Shown here: positions 1 to 10,472 of the stretch, in pieces
Numbering within the stretch: position 1 is the first letter of the stretch
Layout of the letters: every line of letters starts with the position of its first letter
From: Nephrocerus scutellatus
Taxonomy: Eukaryota; Arthropoda; Insecta; Diptera; Pipunculidae
Reading direction: 5' to 3'
Assembly (NCBI GenBank): GCA_947095585.1
Contig: OX352763.1
Location: 47,273,481 to 47,337,480 of the forward strand
Length of the DNA stretch: 64,000 bases
Made by a program: the position numbers and the translations under genes
Notes under the pieces: model-generated
Told to the model about the DNA's origin: nothing
The model's input: the letters and a program-made list of their open reading frames with translations, nothing else
The model's database searches: none

Positions 1-2565
1 TCCCTAACAGCACCGCTGACAAAACTGCTAAAGAAGAAAACCAAATGGTCATGGGAAGATGCCCAAGAAGAAGCATTCCAAACTGTAAAAACTAGACTGA
101 CAGAGGCACCAGTACTCTCCTGTCCAGATTTTACGAAACCATTTCTGCTCCAGACAGACGCCAGTGCGGAGGGACTTGGAGCAGTCCTCTCGCAATCAAT
201 CGACGCTCAAGAACGAGTAATCGCCTACGCCAGCCGTACCCTTACCGACGCCGAGCGAAACTACTCGGTTACCGAACGGGAATGCTTAGCCGTGGTCTGG
301 GGCATTCGGAAAATGCGACCCTATATAGAAGGCTACAAATTTATTGTGCATACCGATCACCAATCACTGAGGTGGCTTCACCGTATAGAAAACCCCTCCG
401 GACGATTAGCGCGCTGGGCCATTGAGTTACAGCAATACGATTACGAGATCCGATACCGAAAGGGCGCGCTGAACACCGTAGCAGACGTCCTATCGAGACA
501 CCCGACCCCGAATACTTCAATTAAGTTACTACTACCGATAACTGAAACATGCCCATGGTATCATGCTAAAATACAAGCAGTCAAAAGCAGACCGGAAGAG
601 AACTCCGAGTATCAAATTATGGAGGGAACCCTGTACCGGCATATTTATAATCCGACCTGTCACACCGAAACCGCTCCAACCGCCTGGAAAGTATGCATCC
701 CTAAGCCACTACGGGCCCAGATCCTACACGAAAATCATACTGACGTGACCGCAGGACATCTGGGGATTGCCAAGACTATCGCCAGGATCGCTAGAAGTTA
801 TTACTGGCCGGGATTATTCCGCGATACCGCTCGGTTTGTCCGCCAGTGCCCGAAGTGCCTGGAATATAAAATACCTGCCAGAAAGCCCGCTGGGGAAATG
901 CAGATGACAGAAGCCAACTATCCATGGGAAGTGGCCTGCTCAGACTTCATCGGCCCATTGCCACGGTCATCAAAGGGAAACACCATGATATTGGTATTCC
1001 ACGACAAATTCTCCAAGTGGACGGAATTCGTAGCCCTCCGAGACGCTACCACTCCAGCGCTAATAAAAAGTTTTAAGGAACGCATCCTCAGCCGGTATGG
1101 ATGTCCAAAAACTTTAATTACCGATAATGGCACCCAATACCGGAGCAAGCAGTTCCAAGAGCTGCTCGCTCAACTCCGAATCAAGCAAAGGTTCACCCCG
1201 CCCTACACTCCACAGGCAAACCCTACGGAGCGAATGAACCGAGTCATAAAAACAATGGTGGCCCAATACGTCCAGAGAGACCATCGAAAATGGGACGAAT
1301 ATCTCCCAGAACTCATGCTGGCCATGAACACCAGCCGAAACGAGACGACAGGCTACTCCGCCGCGTACCTTAATTTCGGTCGCGAACTACGCCTACCGTC
1401 GTCACCAGACATACCTCTAAACACCGAGCCCGATGCCTATAGCCGCATACACAACCTTCAGGAAATTCAAGAACTAGTCAAAATAAATCTGGCCAAGGCA
1501 TTCGGCATACAGAAACGATATTACGACCTCCGACGACGCCCGTGGACTCCAGCCATAGGAGAGATGGTGTACTATCGACACCGACCGCTCTCTTGCGCCG
1601 CCCAACAGTTCGCCGCGAAACTTGCACCGAAATATATAGGCCCGTATATAGTAAAGAAGAAGAAATCGCCCGTAATCTTTATACTCGAAGGAGACCACAA
1701 CAAAACTATCACCGCACACGTGAAGGATATCAAGCAAATATCCCCACAACCACAGATCGGGAAAACCCACGCGGCAGGTATAGTCAACTGCGAGTCCCAG
1801 CAGCACGATTTAGTAGCAGTCGAGATGTCATCCAGTGAGCATCAACCGCGCACCCAGTTTACCGACGCCGATCCAACGCCGGGGACCCACCGACGTACAC
1901 AGCCCCGTCCCGTGTTGGCACCACCGCAGAAGACCGCCCAACAAGCAGTGCGGGAGACCGCTTGGAAGAAACGGCCTCCACCCCCGAAACGTCCGCTGAC
2001 GAGTAACGAGCTTGCAAAACTATGCAAAGTAGCCCCCAGAGACGTTGGCACCGCAGCAAAACCAGTTCCATTCATCAGGCTCAATCCTACGGCAGGACCG
2101 TCCGTGTTGCTACCACCCATCACTAGTAACCCACCCCGAAAGAAAATCCAAATCCTCTCACAATCAGTATATAGACCCCCTACCCAAAACCTACACACTC
2201 CAGTCACCTTACTATCGACAAACCCAACACCAACCCATACCACACAACCCCACCAGACCCCCGAACTAATGAAGAAAACGCTCCCAATCACAGCTTTTAC
2301 CGAAATCACCAGAAGCAGTCCGTTCAATCCGGAAGCCTTCAAGGGACTGCTGATCCAGCTACCCCAGCCCTTGGGAGGACTGAAGAGGAGGAGGTTCCGA
2401 CTACGTGGCCTCTGCGGAATGGTCTATGCGACGCAAATAGACGACCAAACCATCTTTCTGAACGCAGACAAAACTAGCTCCCTCACCATCCGGCTCAACG
2501 CAGACACCCCCGTAAGAGCATCAACAGCAACATCAACATCAACACCCCCATCAACATGCAACTAA
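1..2565 (+). CDS. Gypsy element A pol polyprotein, C-terminal part (RNase H + integrase), 5' partial
   Basis: The frame is open from base 1 to the stop at 2563-2565, giving 854 codons; the true start is upstream of the window. The first ~170 residues are the tail of the RT and RNase H: LLQTDASAEGLGAVLSQ carries the first catalytic Asp, followed by HTDHQSLRWL and ADVLSRHP. The integrase follows with an HHCC zinc finger (AGHLGIAKTI ... QCPKC), then the DDE core: Asp in ACSDFIGPLP, Asp in ITDNGTQYRS, Glu in NPTERMNR. PKYIGPY is a GPY/F motif. The last ~300 residues are proline/threonine-rich and recognised in no domain. The product would cut and integrate the cDNA copy. The lack of any stop over 2.5 kb suggests a recently active copy, but gag and RT cannot be checked here. 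Confidence 0.93.
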   Translation, partial: SLTAPLTKLLKKKTKWSWEDAQEEAFQTVKTRLTEAPVLSCPDFTKPFLLQTDASAEGLGAVLSQSIDAQERVIAYASRTLTDAERNYSVTERECLAVVWGIRKMRPYIEGYKFIVHTDHQSLRWLHRIENPSGRLARWAIELQQYDYEIRYRKGALNTVADVLSRHPTPNTSIKLLLPITETCPWYHAKIQAVKSRPEENSEYQIMEGTLYRHIYNPTCHTETAPTAWKVCIPKPLRAQILHENHTDVTAGHLGIAKTIARIARSYYWPGLFRDTARFVRQCPKCLEYKIPARKPAGEMQMTEANYPWEVACSDFIGPLPRSSKGNTMILVFHDKFSKWTEFVALRDATTPALIKSFKERILSRYGCPKTLITDNGTQYRSKQFQELLAQLRIKQRFTPPYTPQANPTERMNRVIKTMVAQYVQRDHRKWDEYLPELMLAMNTSRNETTGYSAAYLNFGRELRLPSSPDIPLNTEPDAYSRIHNLQEIQELVKINLAKAFGIQKRYYDLRRRPWTPAIGEMVYYRHRPLSCAAQQFAAKLAPKYIGPYIVKKKKSPVIFILEGDHNKTITAHVKDIKQISPQPQIGKTHAAGIVNCESQQHDLVAVEMSSSEHQPRTQFTDADPTPGTHRRTQPRPVLAPPQKTAQQAVRETAWKKRPPPPKRPLTSNELAKLCKVAPRDVGTAAKPVPFIRLNPTAGPSVLLPPITSNPPRKKIQILSQSVYRPPTQNLHTPVTLLSTNPTPTHTTQPHQTPELMKKTLPITAFTEITRSSPFNPEAFKGLLIQLPQPLGGLKRRRFRLRGLCGMVYATQIDDQTIFLNADKTSSLTIRLNADTPVRASTATSTSTPPSTCN

Positions 2566-3398
2566 CCAGACAGAAGTTATTATTACTTTTAATTATTATT
2601 ACTTTTGAATTTATTATTACTTTTTAATTATTATTACTTTTGAATTTATTATTACTTTTAAATTATTATTACTTTTGAATTATTATTACTTTAAATTATT
2701 ATTACTTTATTACTTTTGAATTATTACTACTTTGAATTATAATTACTTTAAATTATTATTACTTTATTACTTTTGAATTATTACTACTTTGAATTATAAT
2801 TACTTTGAATTATTATTACTTTTGAAAAAATATAAACACCAAAAAAAAAAAAAAAAAAAAAAAGGGAAAAGAGAGTAAAAAAAAAGAAGAGAAAAAAAAA
2901 GAAAATATATAATCAAACAAAAAAAAAAAAGAGAAAGAAAAGTATTATTATTATCACACTTTAAGATATATTGTTATTAGTATGTTAAGAAACTGTCAAA
3001 AAAAAAAAAAATATATACATAATATATGGAAAAAAAAAGAGAAAAAAAAAAAGAATTTATTATTACACTCAAAAAAAAAAAAACATTATTGTTATTATTA
3101 TTATTAATTATCATTCAAATTATCAATACTAGGTTAAGAATGAGAATTTTTTTAAGAAGTCGTGTAGGAAGAAGAGAAATTTTTATAATAAACGAAAAGG
3201 AAAGGGAGAAAAAAAAACCCCTTTATATTATATATAAACATATCATAAATTTATTTAGCCACCCTGTAACTCGGGCCGGTGACTGGCACAAAAATAAAGG
3301 TAATCCCAGAGTGACCAAGTGACCACACCAACCGAGCGTTAGTACTCATTAATTAATTAATTAAGTTATAAAAGAGTTTTGTTTACCCACCCCGAAGT
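2566..3398 (+). repeat. AT-rich minisatellite and A-rich low-complexity stretch between pol and 3' LTR of element A
   Basis: Roughly 2573-2830 is a degenerate tandem repeat of ttattattacttttgaat-like words. It is followed to about 3330 by runs of A and AAAG/AAAGA with a few TTA clusters. The 98-codon frame at 3026-3322 is almost only Lys/Ile/Leu from these runs and is not credible as a gene. The stretch takes the place where env would lie in errantiviruses. Confidence 0.8.
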
Positions 3399-3408
3399 AG
3401 GAGGGGAA
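3399..3408 (+). other. Polypurine tract of element A
   Basis: The purine run aggaggggaa lies directly against the TGTAAC start of the LTR. This is the expected position of the plus-strand primer for reverse transcription. Confidence 0.75.
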
Positions 3409-4774
3409 TGTAACGAAGTTAATTTATACTAAATTAATAACGTTACAAACCGTACGACAAAAATATGAATATTGTAAACAGAAATGTAATACAGACCGTA
3501 CGGCAAAATATGAATATTATAAAAACCACACGACAAAATGTATATGTATATATTAAGCATTATGAAAACCCATTGTAAATAGTAAGTTGATAAATCAAAG
3601 AAACATCATTCTTTTTTTAGACAGAAATGCTCCCGTCGCGCCCCATGTCATAATAATAAAACTAACAACAACAATTACAAGAATAATAACAAAATACGCA
3701 AAAGGAATAGCTTGTACATATACGAACACAATTTGTATACGAACAATCTACTATACAATATTTGGGGAAATAAAATTCCCAACAAGACGAAAGAATTAAG
3801 TAAAGACATGGGACGCGAAGATCCACAACAAATCGGGAAGTGTGGAGAAGAGTATTCTGTCTGACAAGACGAAAAGTAATTCTCCCATATGAAAAGCACT
3901 CCCGCTAACTTTTTGAAATTCATATAGCGTAACAAAGTAATAATAATTACTTTTATTACAAAGTAATAATAATTACTTTTGCTATATCCAGGAACTGTGT
4001 TGTTCTACTCGAACACCCATCGTGAGTTCCACTAAAACCTTCAAGCACGTAGTTAGCAGTTGTCGATTGTTCTCACCTCGGCTAACTACGGCTTAGAGCC
4101 GAGCAGTTCTTCCCGAACGCCCTCCGTGTGCTCCGTCATATCTTCGAGTACGTAGTTAGCAGTTGTCGATTGTTCTCACCTCGGCTAACTACGGCTTAGA
4201 GCCGAGCAGTTCCTCCCGAACGCCCTCCGTGTGCTCCGTCATATCTTCGAGTACGTAGTTAGCAGTTGTCGATTGTTCTCACCTCGGCTAACTACGGCTT
4301 AGAGCCGAGCAGTTCTTCCCGAACGCCCTCCGTGTGCTCCGTCATATCTTCGAGTACGTAGTTAGCAGTTGTCGATTGTTCTCACCTCGGCTAACTACGG
4401 CTTAGAGCCGAGCAGTTCTGCCCGAACGTCCTCCGTGTGCTCCGTCATATCTTCGAGTACGTAGTTAGTAGTTGTCGATTGTTCTCACCTCGGCTAACTA
4501 CGGCTTAGAGTCGAGCCGTTCTTCTCGAACGCCCCCTCCGAGTGCTCATATCAGAGTAAGCTAGGCAGGTAGCTAAGTATAATAAATATTTGATATAAGT
4601 ATATATATAGATATATTCAGATTGTAAAACATAATAAGAAAAAAAGGGAAAACAAATAATAAATAAAGAAAACCAAAAGAACAAAAATCCACAAAACTCT
4701 TTAATTTGTAACACAAAAACAAAAGAACGAACCCTGGGTGACCGGCGAGCGTCACCCGAGCAGACAACGTTACA
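3409..4774 (+). repeat. 3' LTR of Gypsy element A (1366 bp)
   Basis: The LTR begins TGTAACGAAG and ends CAACGTTACA, so its ends form a 6-bp inverted repeat (TGTAAC/GTTACA). It is preceded by a polypurine tract and followed by sequence matching the uninterrupted tandem-array units. It is long for an insect Gypsy LTR, mainly because of the five 103-bp internal repeats. The matching 5' LTR is outside the window, so age and target duplication cannot be read. Confidence 0.88.
4048..4562 (+). repeat. Five tandem 103-bp repeats with an internal hairpin, inside LTR of element A
   Basis: Copies start at cgtag 4048, 4151, 4254, 4357 and 4460, exactly 103 bp apart, with very few substitutions. Each has an imperfect palindrome in which ctcggct pairs with agccgag across a short loop. 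The last copy is the most diverged. Position inside the LTR suggests multiplied binding sites or a structured transcript end; that is inference. Confidence 0.92.
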
Positions 4775-4854
4775 AGCCTACTCTGATAATATTATTCTCT
4801 TTATTTTCATTCATCGATATTAATTGTAAATATAAAAACCCAATTATATACGAA

Positions 4855-4986
4855 ATGAATCTGGAACAGAAAACAAGGATTGCTGCGAATCGCCTGGCGG
4901 CACGCAAGCAGATTCTAAACAAGTACGACGTATGCTGTTTCCAAACTGGATTCATAGTGGATGCGTTTTTTACTGACGCTTCATGA
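4855..4986 (+). CDS. Conserved 43-codon ORF of tandem unit, copy 1 (function unknown)
   Basis: The ORF starts MNLEQKTRIAANRLAARKQ and ends at TGA. Its base composition is richer in G+C than the surrounding unit, with codons such as CTG, GCG and CGC, which suggests a captured coding fragment. The same 43 codons appear unchanged in the other three units. After the stop the same frame stays open for 71 more codons (to about 5202), ending ...KVKVKNN. A tttattttcag splice-acceptor-like string follows at 5210-5220. I do not recognise the family; expression is unproven. Confidence 0.35.
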   Translation: MNLEQKTRIAANRLAARKQILNKYDVCCFQTGFIVDAFFTDAS

Positions 4987-5950
4987 AAGATTAATTATAA
5001 CAACATTTGCATTTTTAAACGGCATTTCTCTAGAAAATTTGTAGTAATTGTTCTAAAACGCTTAAAGCCAATTAAGTGGGATAAAGTCAAAGTCCTGTTC
5101 GAACAATTTAGCTTGGGCAAATATACTGATAAATATTATTCATATTGTAGAATAAGAAATGTTGTGAGTTACTTAAACGGCAAGGTTAAAGTTAAAAATA
5201 ATTAAAAAATTTATTTTCAGGACTCATGCATTATACCTACCGGGGATAGCATGTAAAAAATGCATTTTTAAGCTTACCTCAAGGTAAATGAGAAAAAGGC
5301 TTTAAAAAATTAATTTTCCTGAATTCCTGAAAAAAAAAATTATGGGCCTCCCACCACAAAAACGGGGCGTGACCGACAAAAAAATTCAGTTTTCATGGTC
5401 TGCTCAATGAGGGCTTTCATTAGAGTGGTGTCTGGAACCCATCACCCTAGGGTGGTTATACTGCTGTTCGCTGTATAACACATAATTTCGTATGGGAAAA
5501 AAAAACAAACTGATGCACGTTCCACTAAAATTGGACCATGCCCATAAAAATGGTGTGGTCGTATAGAGGTAATGTCAACCTTTTTTTTGGTACAAATATT
5601 TATGTCCGCCCACTTTTTAACACGCCCTCTAATTACCCTACCACTGGCAAGGGTGGTCCGATGGGTCCAGTTTTTTGTTTGTTTAATAATACTTACCCTT
5701 AATACCTTTCATTCGATACCAATTAACCACCAAACCACCTTCAAAACACTCGGGAAAATGGTTTTTTTGTGTAAAAATGCATAACTTTATATGGCCCTCC
5801 CACAAAAACGGGGCTTGACCGACAAGAAAAGTTTTCATGGTCTGCTGAATGAGGACTTTCATTAGAGTGGTGTCTGGAACCCCTCGCGCTATGTTGGTTA
5901 TACTGCTGTTCGCCATATAACACCTAATTTCGTATGGGGAAATAAAAGCA

Positions 5951-6349
5951 CTCATCAGGCCAGTGATAACCTATGGCTACCCCATATGGTTCACCGTCTC
6001 ACCAACAACGATGAAGAAGATCTCCCTATTTGAAAGGAAGGTACTAAGGATCTGTACAGGACTCTGGAGGGTGACAAACAGCTATAAGTTTGTGTCGACT
6101 ACAAAACTATACGAAGCAGCAGGTCTGCTGCCAATAACTGACCACTTGTTCCGAATGGCGAGGAAATTCGTCGACGCATTGGAAACACATCCAAGTCCTG
6201 AGATGCAAGGACTGCGAATCGAGGAAATCGAGCCAAGTCACCGGTACATACACATAAGAGGATTCACTGATGCTAGATTCGATGACATCTTTAACAATCA
6301 AGACGTCTCCTTCTACGAGAAGGCGGGCAACCAATATTACAGAGGCTGA
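5951..6349 (+). pseudogene. LINE ORF2 C-terminal fragment (reverse transcriptase thumb and tail)
   Basis: An open frame runs from the insertion join through the ATG at 5963 to the stop at 6349. It starts with TYGYPIWFTV and FERKVLRICTGLWR, typical of the region after the RT palm in Jockey-clade ORF2. The catalytic domain is absent through 5' truncation, so the copy is dead. Clade is from memory of motif style. Confidence 0.8.
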
Positions 6350-6618
6350 AGTTCGCCCTGTTTATACGCCGCTTAATATTTTTCATTCTTATTTTATTTT
6401 AAAATTATTGTTTAAAATTTAATTACCTTAAAAATAAACATGTAGTAGATTAAGAAGTAAAAAATATTGTTTAAAAATAAACAATACCAAAAAATGTAAA
6501 TACGTCGGGCCCCTATTGTTGAGCCGACACATATTAATATTAGTTATAAGTTTAGTTGTAAATCAAAATTGTATATTACTTTAATGTTTAATAAAAAAAT
6601 ATCTTAATCTTAATCTTA
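5951..6618 (+). mobile_element. 5'-truncated Jockey-like LINE inserted in tandem unit 1
   Basis: The 668-bp insert is bracketed by a perfect 15-bp target duplication, ggggaaataaaagca at 5936-5950 and 6619-6633. Units 2-4 show the uninterrupted site with one copy of that word. The insert has a RT C-terminal frame, a 3' UTR and a short tandem tail (tcttaatcttaatctta). These are hallmarks of target-primed reverse transcription with 5' truncation. Confidence 0.92.
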
Positions 6619-7941
6619 GGGGAAATAAAAGCAATACAAACTGATGCACGTTCCACTAAAACTGGACCATGCACATAAAAATAGTATGGTCGTATAGAGC
6701 TAATGTCAACCTTTTTTTTGGTACCAATATTTATGTCCGCCCATTTTTTAACACGCCCTCTAATTACCCTACCACTGGCAAGGGTGGTCCGATTGGTCCC
6801 GTTTCTTTTGCTTATTAAGTGTGAGAAACACTGGAGTCCTTTCGGTGTGTAGAACCGATCGTCGTAGAAAGGCCTTCAATTGTCTAACACACTGAACACA
6901 CATACATTTAAATTTTCCCATAATTCGCAGTGTTCTATATTGTGTAATATTGTGTAATAGGTCATATGTTTTCTAATATCAGCTAATTGTTCTTCAATTG
7001 TGTAACAAACTATACACACATACACTTGAATTTTTCCCCATAATTCTCAGTTTTCTATATTGGGCAAATATGTGTTTTAAGGATTTTGATTTCCCCCCGC
7101 CTATCAACCTCCCCCTCGGAAATGTGGTCGGAGTTTGTCGGAAATACTCCCTCAAGGAGAGAGGGGGTGTTAAAGTTTTGAGCACTTTTTTGAAAAATGC
7201 ATTTCTCTAAGTGGTTTGATGGATGTTAGGGGATACCTTCCGTCCTATAAAAAATTTGGTCCAATCCGACAGAGTTAGAGCCAAAAAATGACTTTCACAT
7301 TGAAGTTCAGCAGGGGACGTGTTCAAAAGTGGGCGGGCCTAAATACTGGTATCAAATGAAAGGTGATAATTACTTCTACACCGTCCTTTTTTATTGACGT
7401 ACGCCAGCTAAATCACGTTTAAAAAAACTGATGAAGATTGATTTTTTGGCTGTCAAGTTTCCAATGTTGGATTATCCAGCCAAAGATTGATGAATTGGCA
7501 AATTTGCGAAATTGATAACTTTGATTTATCAAAAAATGTATGTTTTCGGACGGAGAATTGCTCGTTACAGCGTTGAAATTTTTTCTTTTGGTGTGCAATA
7601 CGTCCATTGCACACCCAATAAATCCCACTGTAACGTAATTTTAAATTCATGATGTGACCATTGCGGCAATTTACCGTTTGTGGTATAGCCCCAAGTTCCT
7701 GGAGGAGGAAATGAGATTCCTACCCCCGTCATCATTCAAATATTAAAGAACTTTGCACACATTATTTTGAAAAATTGAAATTTTAAATTCTATAGCAACG
7801 GTAGCTAACTATATGTTTTTTTTTTCATTTCATTTCAATATTACTTATTTTTGTAAGTAGGAGCCTACTCTGATAATATTATTCTCTTTATTTTCATTCA
7901 TCGATATTAATTGTAAATATAAAAACCCAATTATATACGAA

Positions 7942-8073
7942 ATGAATCTGGAACAGAAAACAAGGATTGCTGCGAATCGCCTGGCGGCACGCAAGCAGAT
8001 TCTAAACAAGTACGACGTATGCTGTTTCCAAACTGGATTCATAGTGGATGCGTTTTTTACTGACGCTTCATGA
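7942..8073 (+). CDS. Conserved 43-codon ORF of tandem unit, copy 2
   Basis: Same 43 residues as the copy at 4855, ending in TGA, with the same 71-codon in-frame extension after the stop. No function recognised. Confidence 0.33.
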   Translation: MNLEQKTRIAANRLAARKQILNKYDVCCFQTGFIVDAFFTDAS

Positions 8074-10340
8074 AAGATTAATTATAACAACATTTGCATT
8101 TTTAAACGGCATTTCTCTAGAAAATTTGTAGTAATTGTTCTAAAACGCTTAAAGCCAATTAAGTGGGATAAAGTCAAAGTCCTGTTCGAACAATTTAGCT
8201 TGGGCAAATATACTGATAAATATTATTCATATTGTAGAATAAGAAATGTTGTGAGTTACTTAAACGGCAAGGTTAAAGTTAAAAATAATTAAAAAATTTA
8301 TTTTCAGGACTCATGCATTATACCTACCGGGGATAGCATGTAAAAAATGCATTTTTAAGCTTACCTCAAGGGTAATGAGAAAAAGGCTTTAAAAAATTAA
8401 TTTTCCTGAATTCCTGAAAAAAAAAATTATGGGCCTCCCACCACAAAAACGGGGCGTGACCGACAAAAAAATTCAGTTTTCATGGTCTGCTCAATGAGGG
8501 CTTTCATTAGAGTGGTGTCTGGAACCCATCACCCTAGTGTGGTTATACTGCTGTTCGCTGTATAACACATAATTTCGTATGGGAAAAAAAACAAACTGAT
8601 GCACGTTCCACTAAAATTGGACCATGCCCATAAAAATGGTGTGGTCGTATAGAGGTAATGTCAACCTTTTTTTTGGTACCAATATTTATGTCCGCCCACT
8701 TTTTAACACGCCCTCTAATTACCCTACCACTGGCAAGGGTGGTCCGATGGGTCCAGTTTTTTGTTTGTTTAATAATACTTACCCTTAATACCTTTCATTC
8801 GATACCAATTAACCACCAAACCACCTTCAAAACACTCGGGAAAATGGTTTTTTTGTGTAAAAATGCATAACTTTATATGGCCCTCCCACAAAAACGGGGC
8901 TTGACCGACAAGAAAAGTTTTCATGGTCTGCTGAATGAGGACTTTCATTAGAGTGGTGTCTGGAACCCCTCGCGCTATGTTTGTTATACTGCTGTTCGCC
9001 ATATAACACCTAATTTCGTATGGGGAAATAAAAGCAATACAAACTGATGCACGTTCCACTAAAACTGGACCATGCACATAAAAATAGTATGGTCGTATAG
9101 AGCTAATGTCAACCTTTTTTTTTGGTACCAATATTTATGTCCGCCCATTTTTTAACACGCCCTCTAATTACCCTACCACTGGCAAGGGTGGTCCGATTGG
9201 TCCCGTTTCTTTTGCTTATTAAGTGTGAGAAACACTGGAGTCCTTTCGGTGTGTAGAACCGATCGTCGTAGAAAGGCCTTCAATTGTCTAACACACTGAA
9301 CACACATACATTTAAATTTTCCCATAATTCGCAGTGTTCTATATTGTGTAATATTGTGTAATAGGTCATATGTTTTCTAATATCAGCTAATTGTTCTTCA
9401 ATTGTGTAACAAACTATACACATATACACTTGAATTTTTCCCCATAATTCTCAGTTTTCTATATTGGGCAAATATGTGTTTTAAGGATTTTGATTTCCCC
9501 CCCGCCTATCAACCTCCCCCTCGGAAATGTGGTCGGAGTTTGTCGGAAATACTCCCTCAAGGAGAGAGGGGGTGTTAAAGTTTTGAGCACTTTTTTGATA
9601 AATGCATTTTTCTAAGTGGTTTGATGGATGTTAGGGGATACCTTCCGTCCTATAAAAAATTTAGTCCAATCCGACAGAGTTAGAGCCAAAAAATGACTTT
9701 CACATTGAAGTTCAGCAGGGGACGTGTTCAAAAGTGGGCGGGCCTAAATACTGGTATCAAATGAAAGGTGATAATTACTTCTACACCGTCCTTTTTTATT
9801 GACGTACGCCAGCTAAATCACGTTTAAAAAAACTGATGAAGATTGATTTTTTGGCTGTCAAGTTTCCAATGTTGGATTATTCAGCCAAAGATTGATGAAT
9901 TGGCAAATTTGCGAAATTGATAACTTTGATTTATCAAAAAATGTATGTTTTCGGACGGAGAATTGCTCGTTACAGAGTTGAAATTTTTTCTTTTGGTGTG
10001 CAATACGTCCATTGCACACCCAATAAATCCCACTGTAACGTAATTTTAAATTCATGATGTGACCATTGCGGCAATTTACCGTTTGTGGTATAGCCCCAAG
10101 TTCCTGGAGGAGGAAATGAGATTCCTACCCCCGTCATCATTCAAATATTAAAGAACTTTGCACACATTATTTTGAAAAATTGAAATTTTAAATTCTATAG
10201 CAACGCTAGCTATATGTTTTTTTTTATTTCATTTCAATATTACTTATTTTTGTAAGTAGGAGCCTACTCTGATAATATTATTCTCTTTATTTTCATTCAT
10301 CGATATTAATTGTAAATATAAAAACCCAATTATATACGAA

Positions 10341-10472
10341 ATGAATCTGGAACAGAAAACAAGGATTGCTGCGAATCGCCTGGCGGCACGCAAGCAGATT
10401 CTAAACAAGTACGACGTATGCTGTTTCCAAACTGGATTCATAGTGGATGCGTTTTTTACTGACGCTTCATAA
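10341..10472 (+). CDS. Conserved 43-codon ORF of tandem unit, copy 3
   Basis: Same 43 residues, but the stop is TAA instead of TGA. The downstream in-frame extension is broken by a small insertion near 10590 (taattaatcgat) that adds another stop. The protein is preserved while its stop codon and 3' side vary. Confidence 0.33.
   Translation: MNLEQKTRIAANRLAARKQILNKYDVCCFQTGFIVDAFFTDAS

Larger units (their letters stand above)
1..4774 (+). mobile_element. Ty3/Gypsy element A, 3' part with 3' LTR
   Basis: This is an LTR retrotransposon entering the window inside pol. Order: pol (RNase H, integrase), an AT/A-rich untranslated stretch, a polypurine tract, then a 1366-bp LTR ending at 4774. The sequence directly after the LTR (agcctactctg) is the start of a tandem-repeat unit that recurs uninterrupted at 7862, 10261 and 12802. 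The element therefore inserted into one copy of that array. The 5' LTR, gag, protease and RT lie outside the window. No env-like ORF follows pol. Clade not assigned. Confidence 0.9.

Noticed and set aside
1842..2342. 166-codon minus-strand frame opposite Gypsy A pol
   Set aside because: Antisense shadow of the pol C-terminal region; the plus-strand frame is continuous with RNase H and integrase.
3026..3322. 98-codon frame with Lys-rich sequence
   Set aside because: It is produced by A-runs and TTA runs in low-complexity DNA; no family signature or sensible composition.
2566..3408. Possible env gene between pol and LTR of Gypsy A
   Set aside because: Only low-complexity sequence is present; no signal peptide, furin site or membrane segment.
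4855..4930. bZIP basic region or XPA-like start in the 43-codon ORF (RIAANRLAARKQ)
   Set aside because: Only part of the bZIP signature is present (no Arg after the second basic pair) and no leucine heptads follow; resemblance to XPA-type N-termini is too short to use.
8769..9131. 120-codon minus-strand frame in array units (also near 5683, 11276, 13792)
   Set aside because: Length differs between units through poly-T indels and crosses the internal duplication; no conserved start or family signature.
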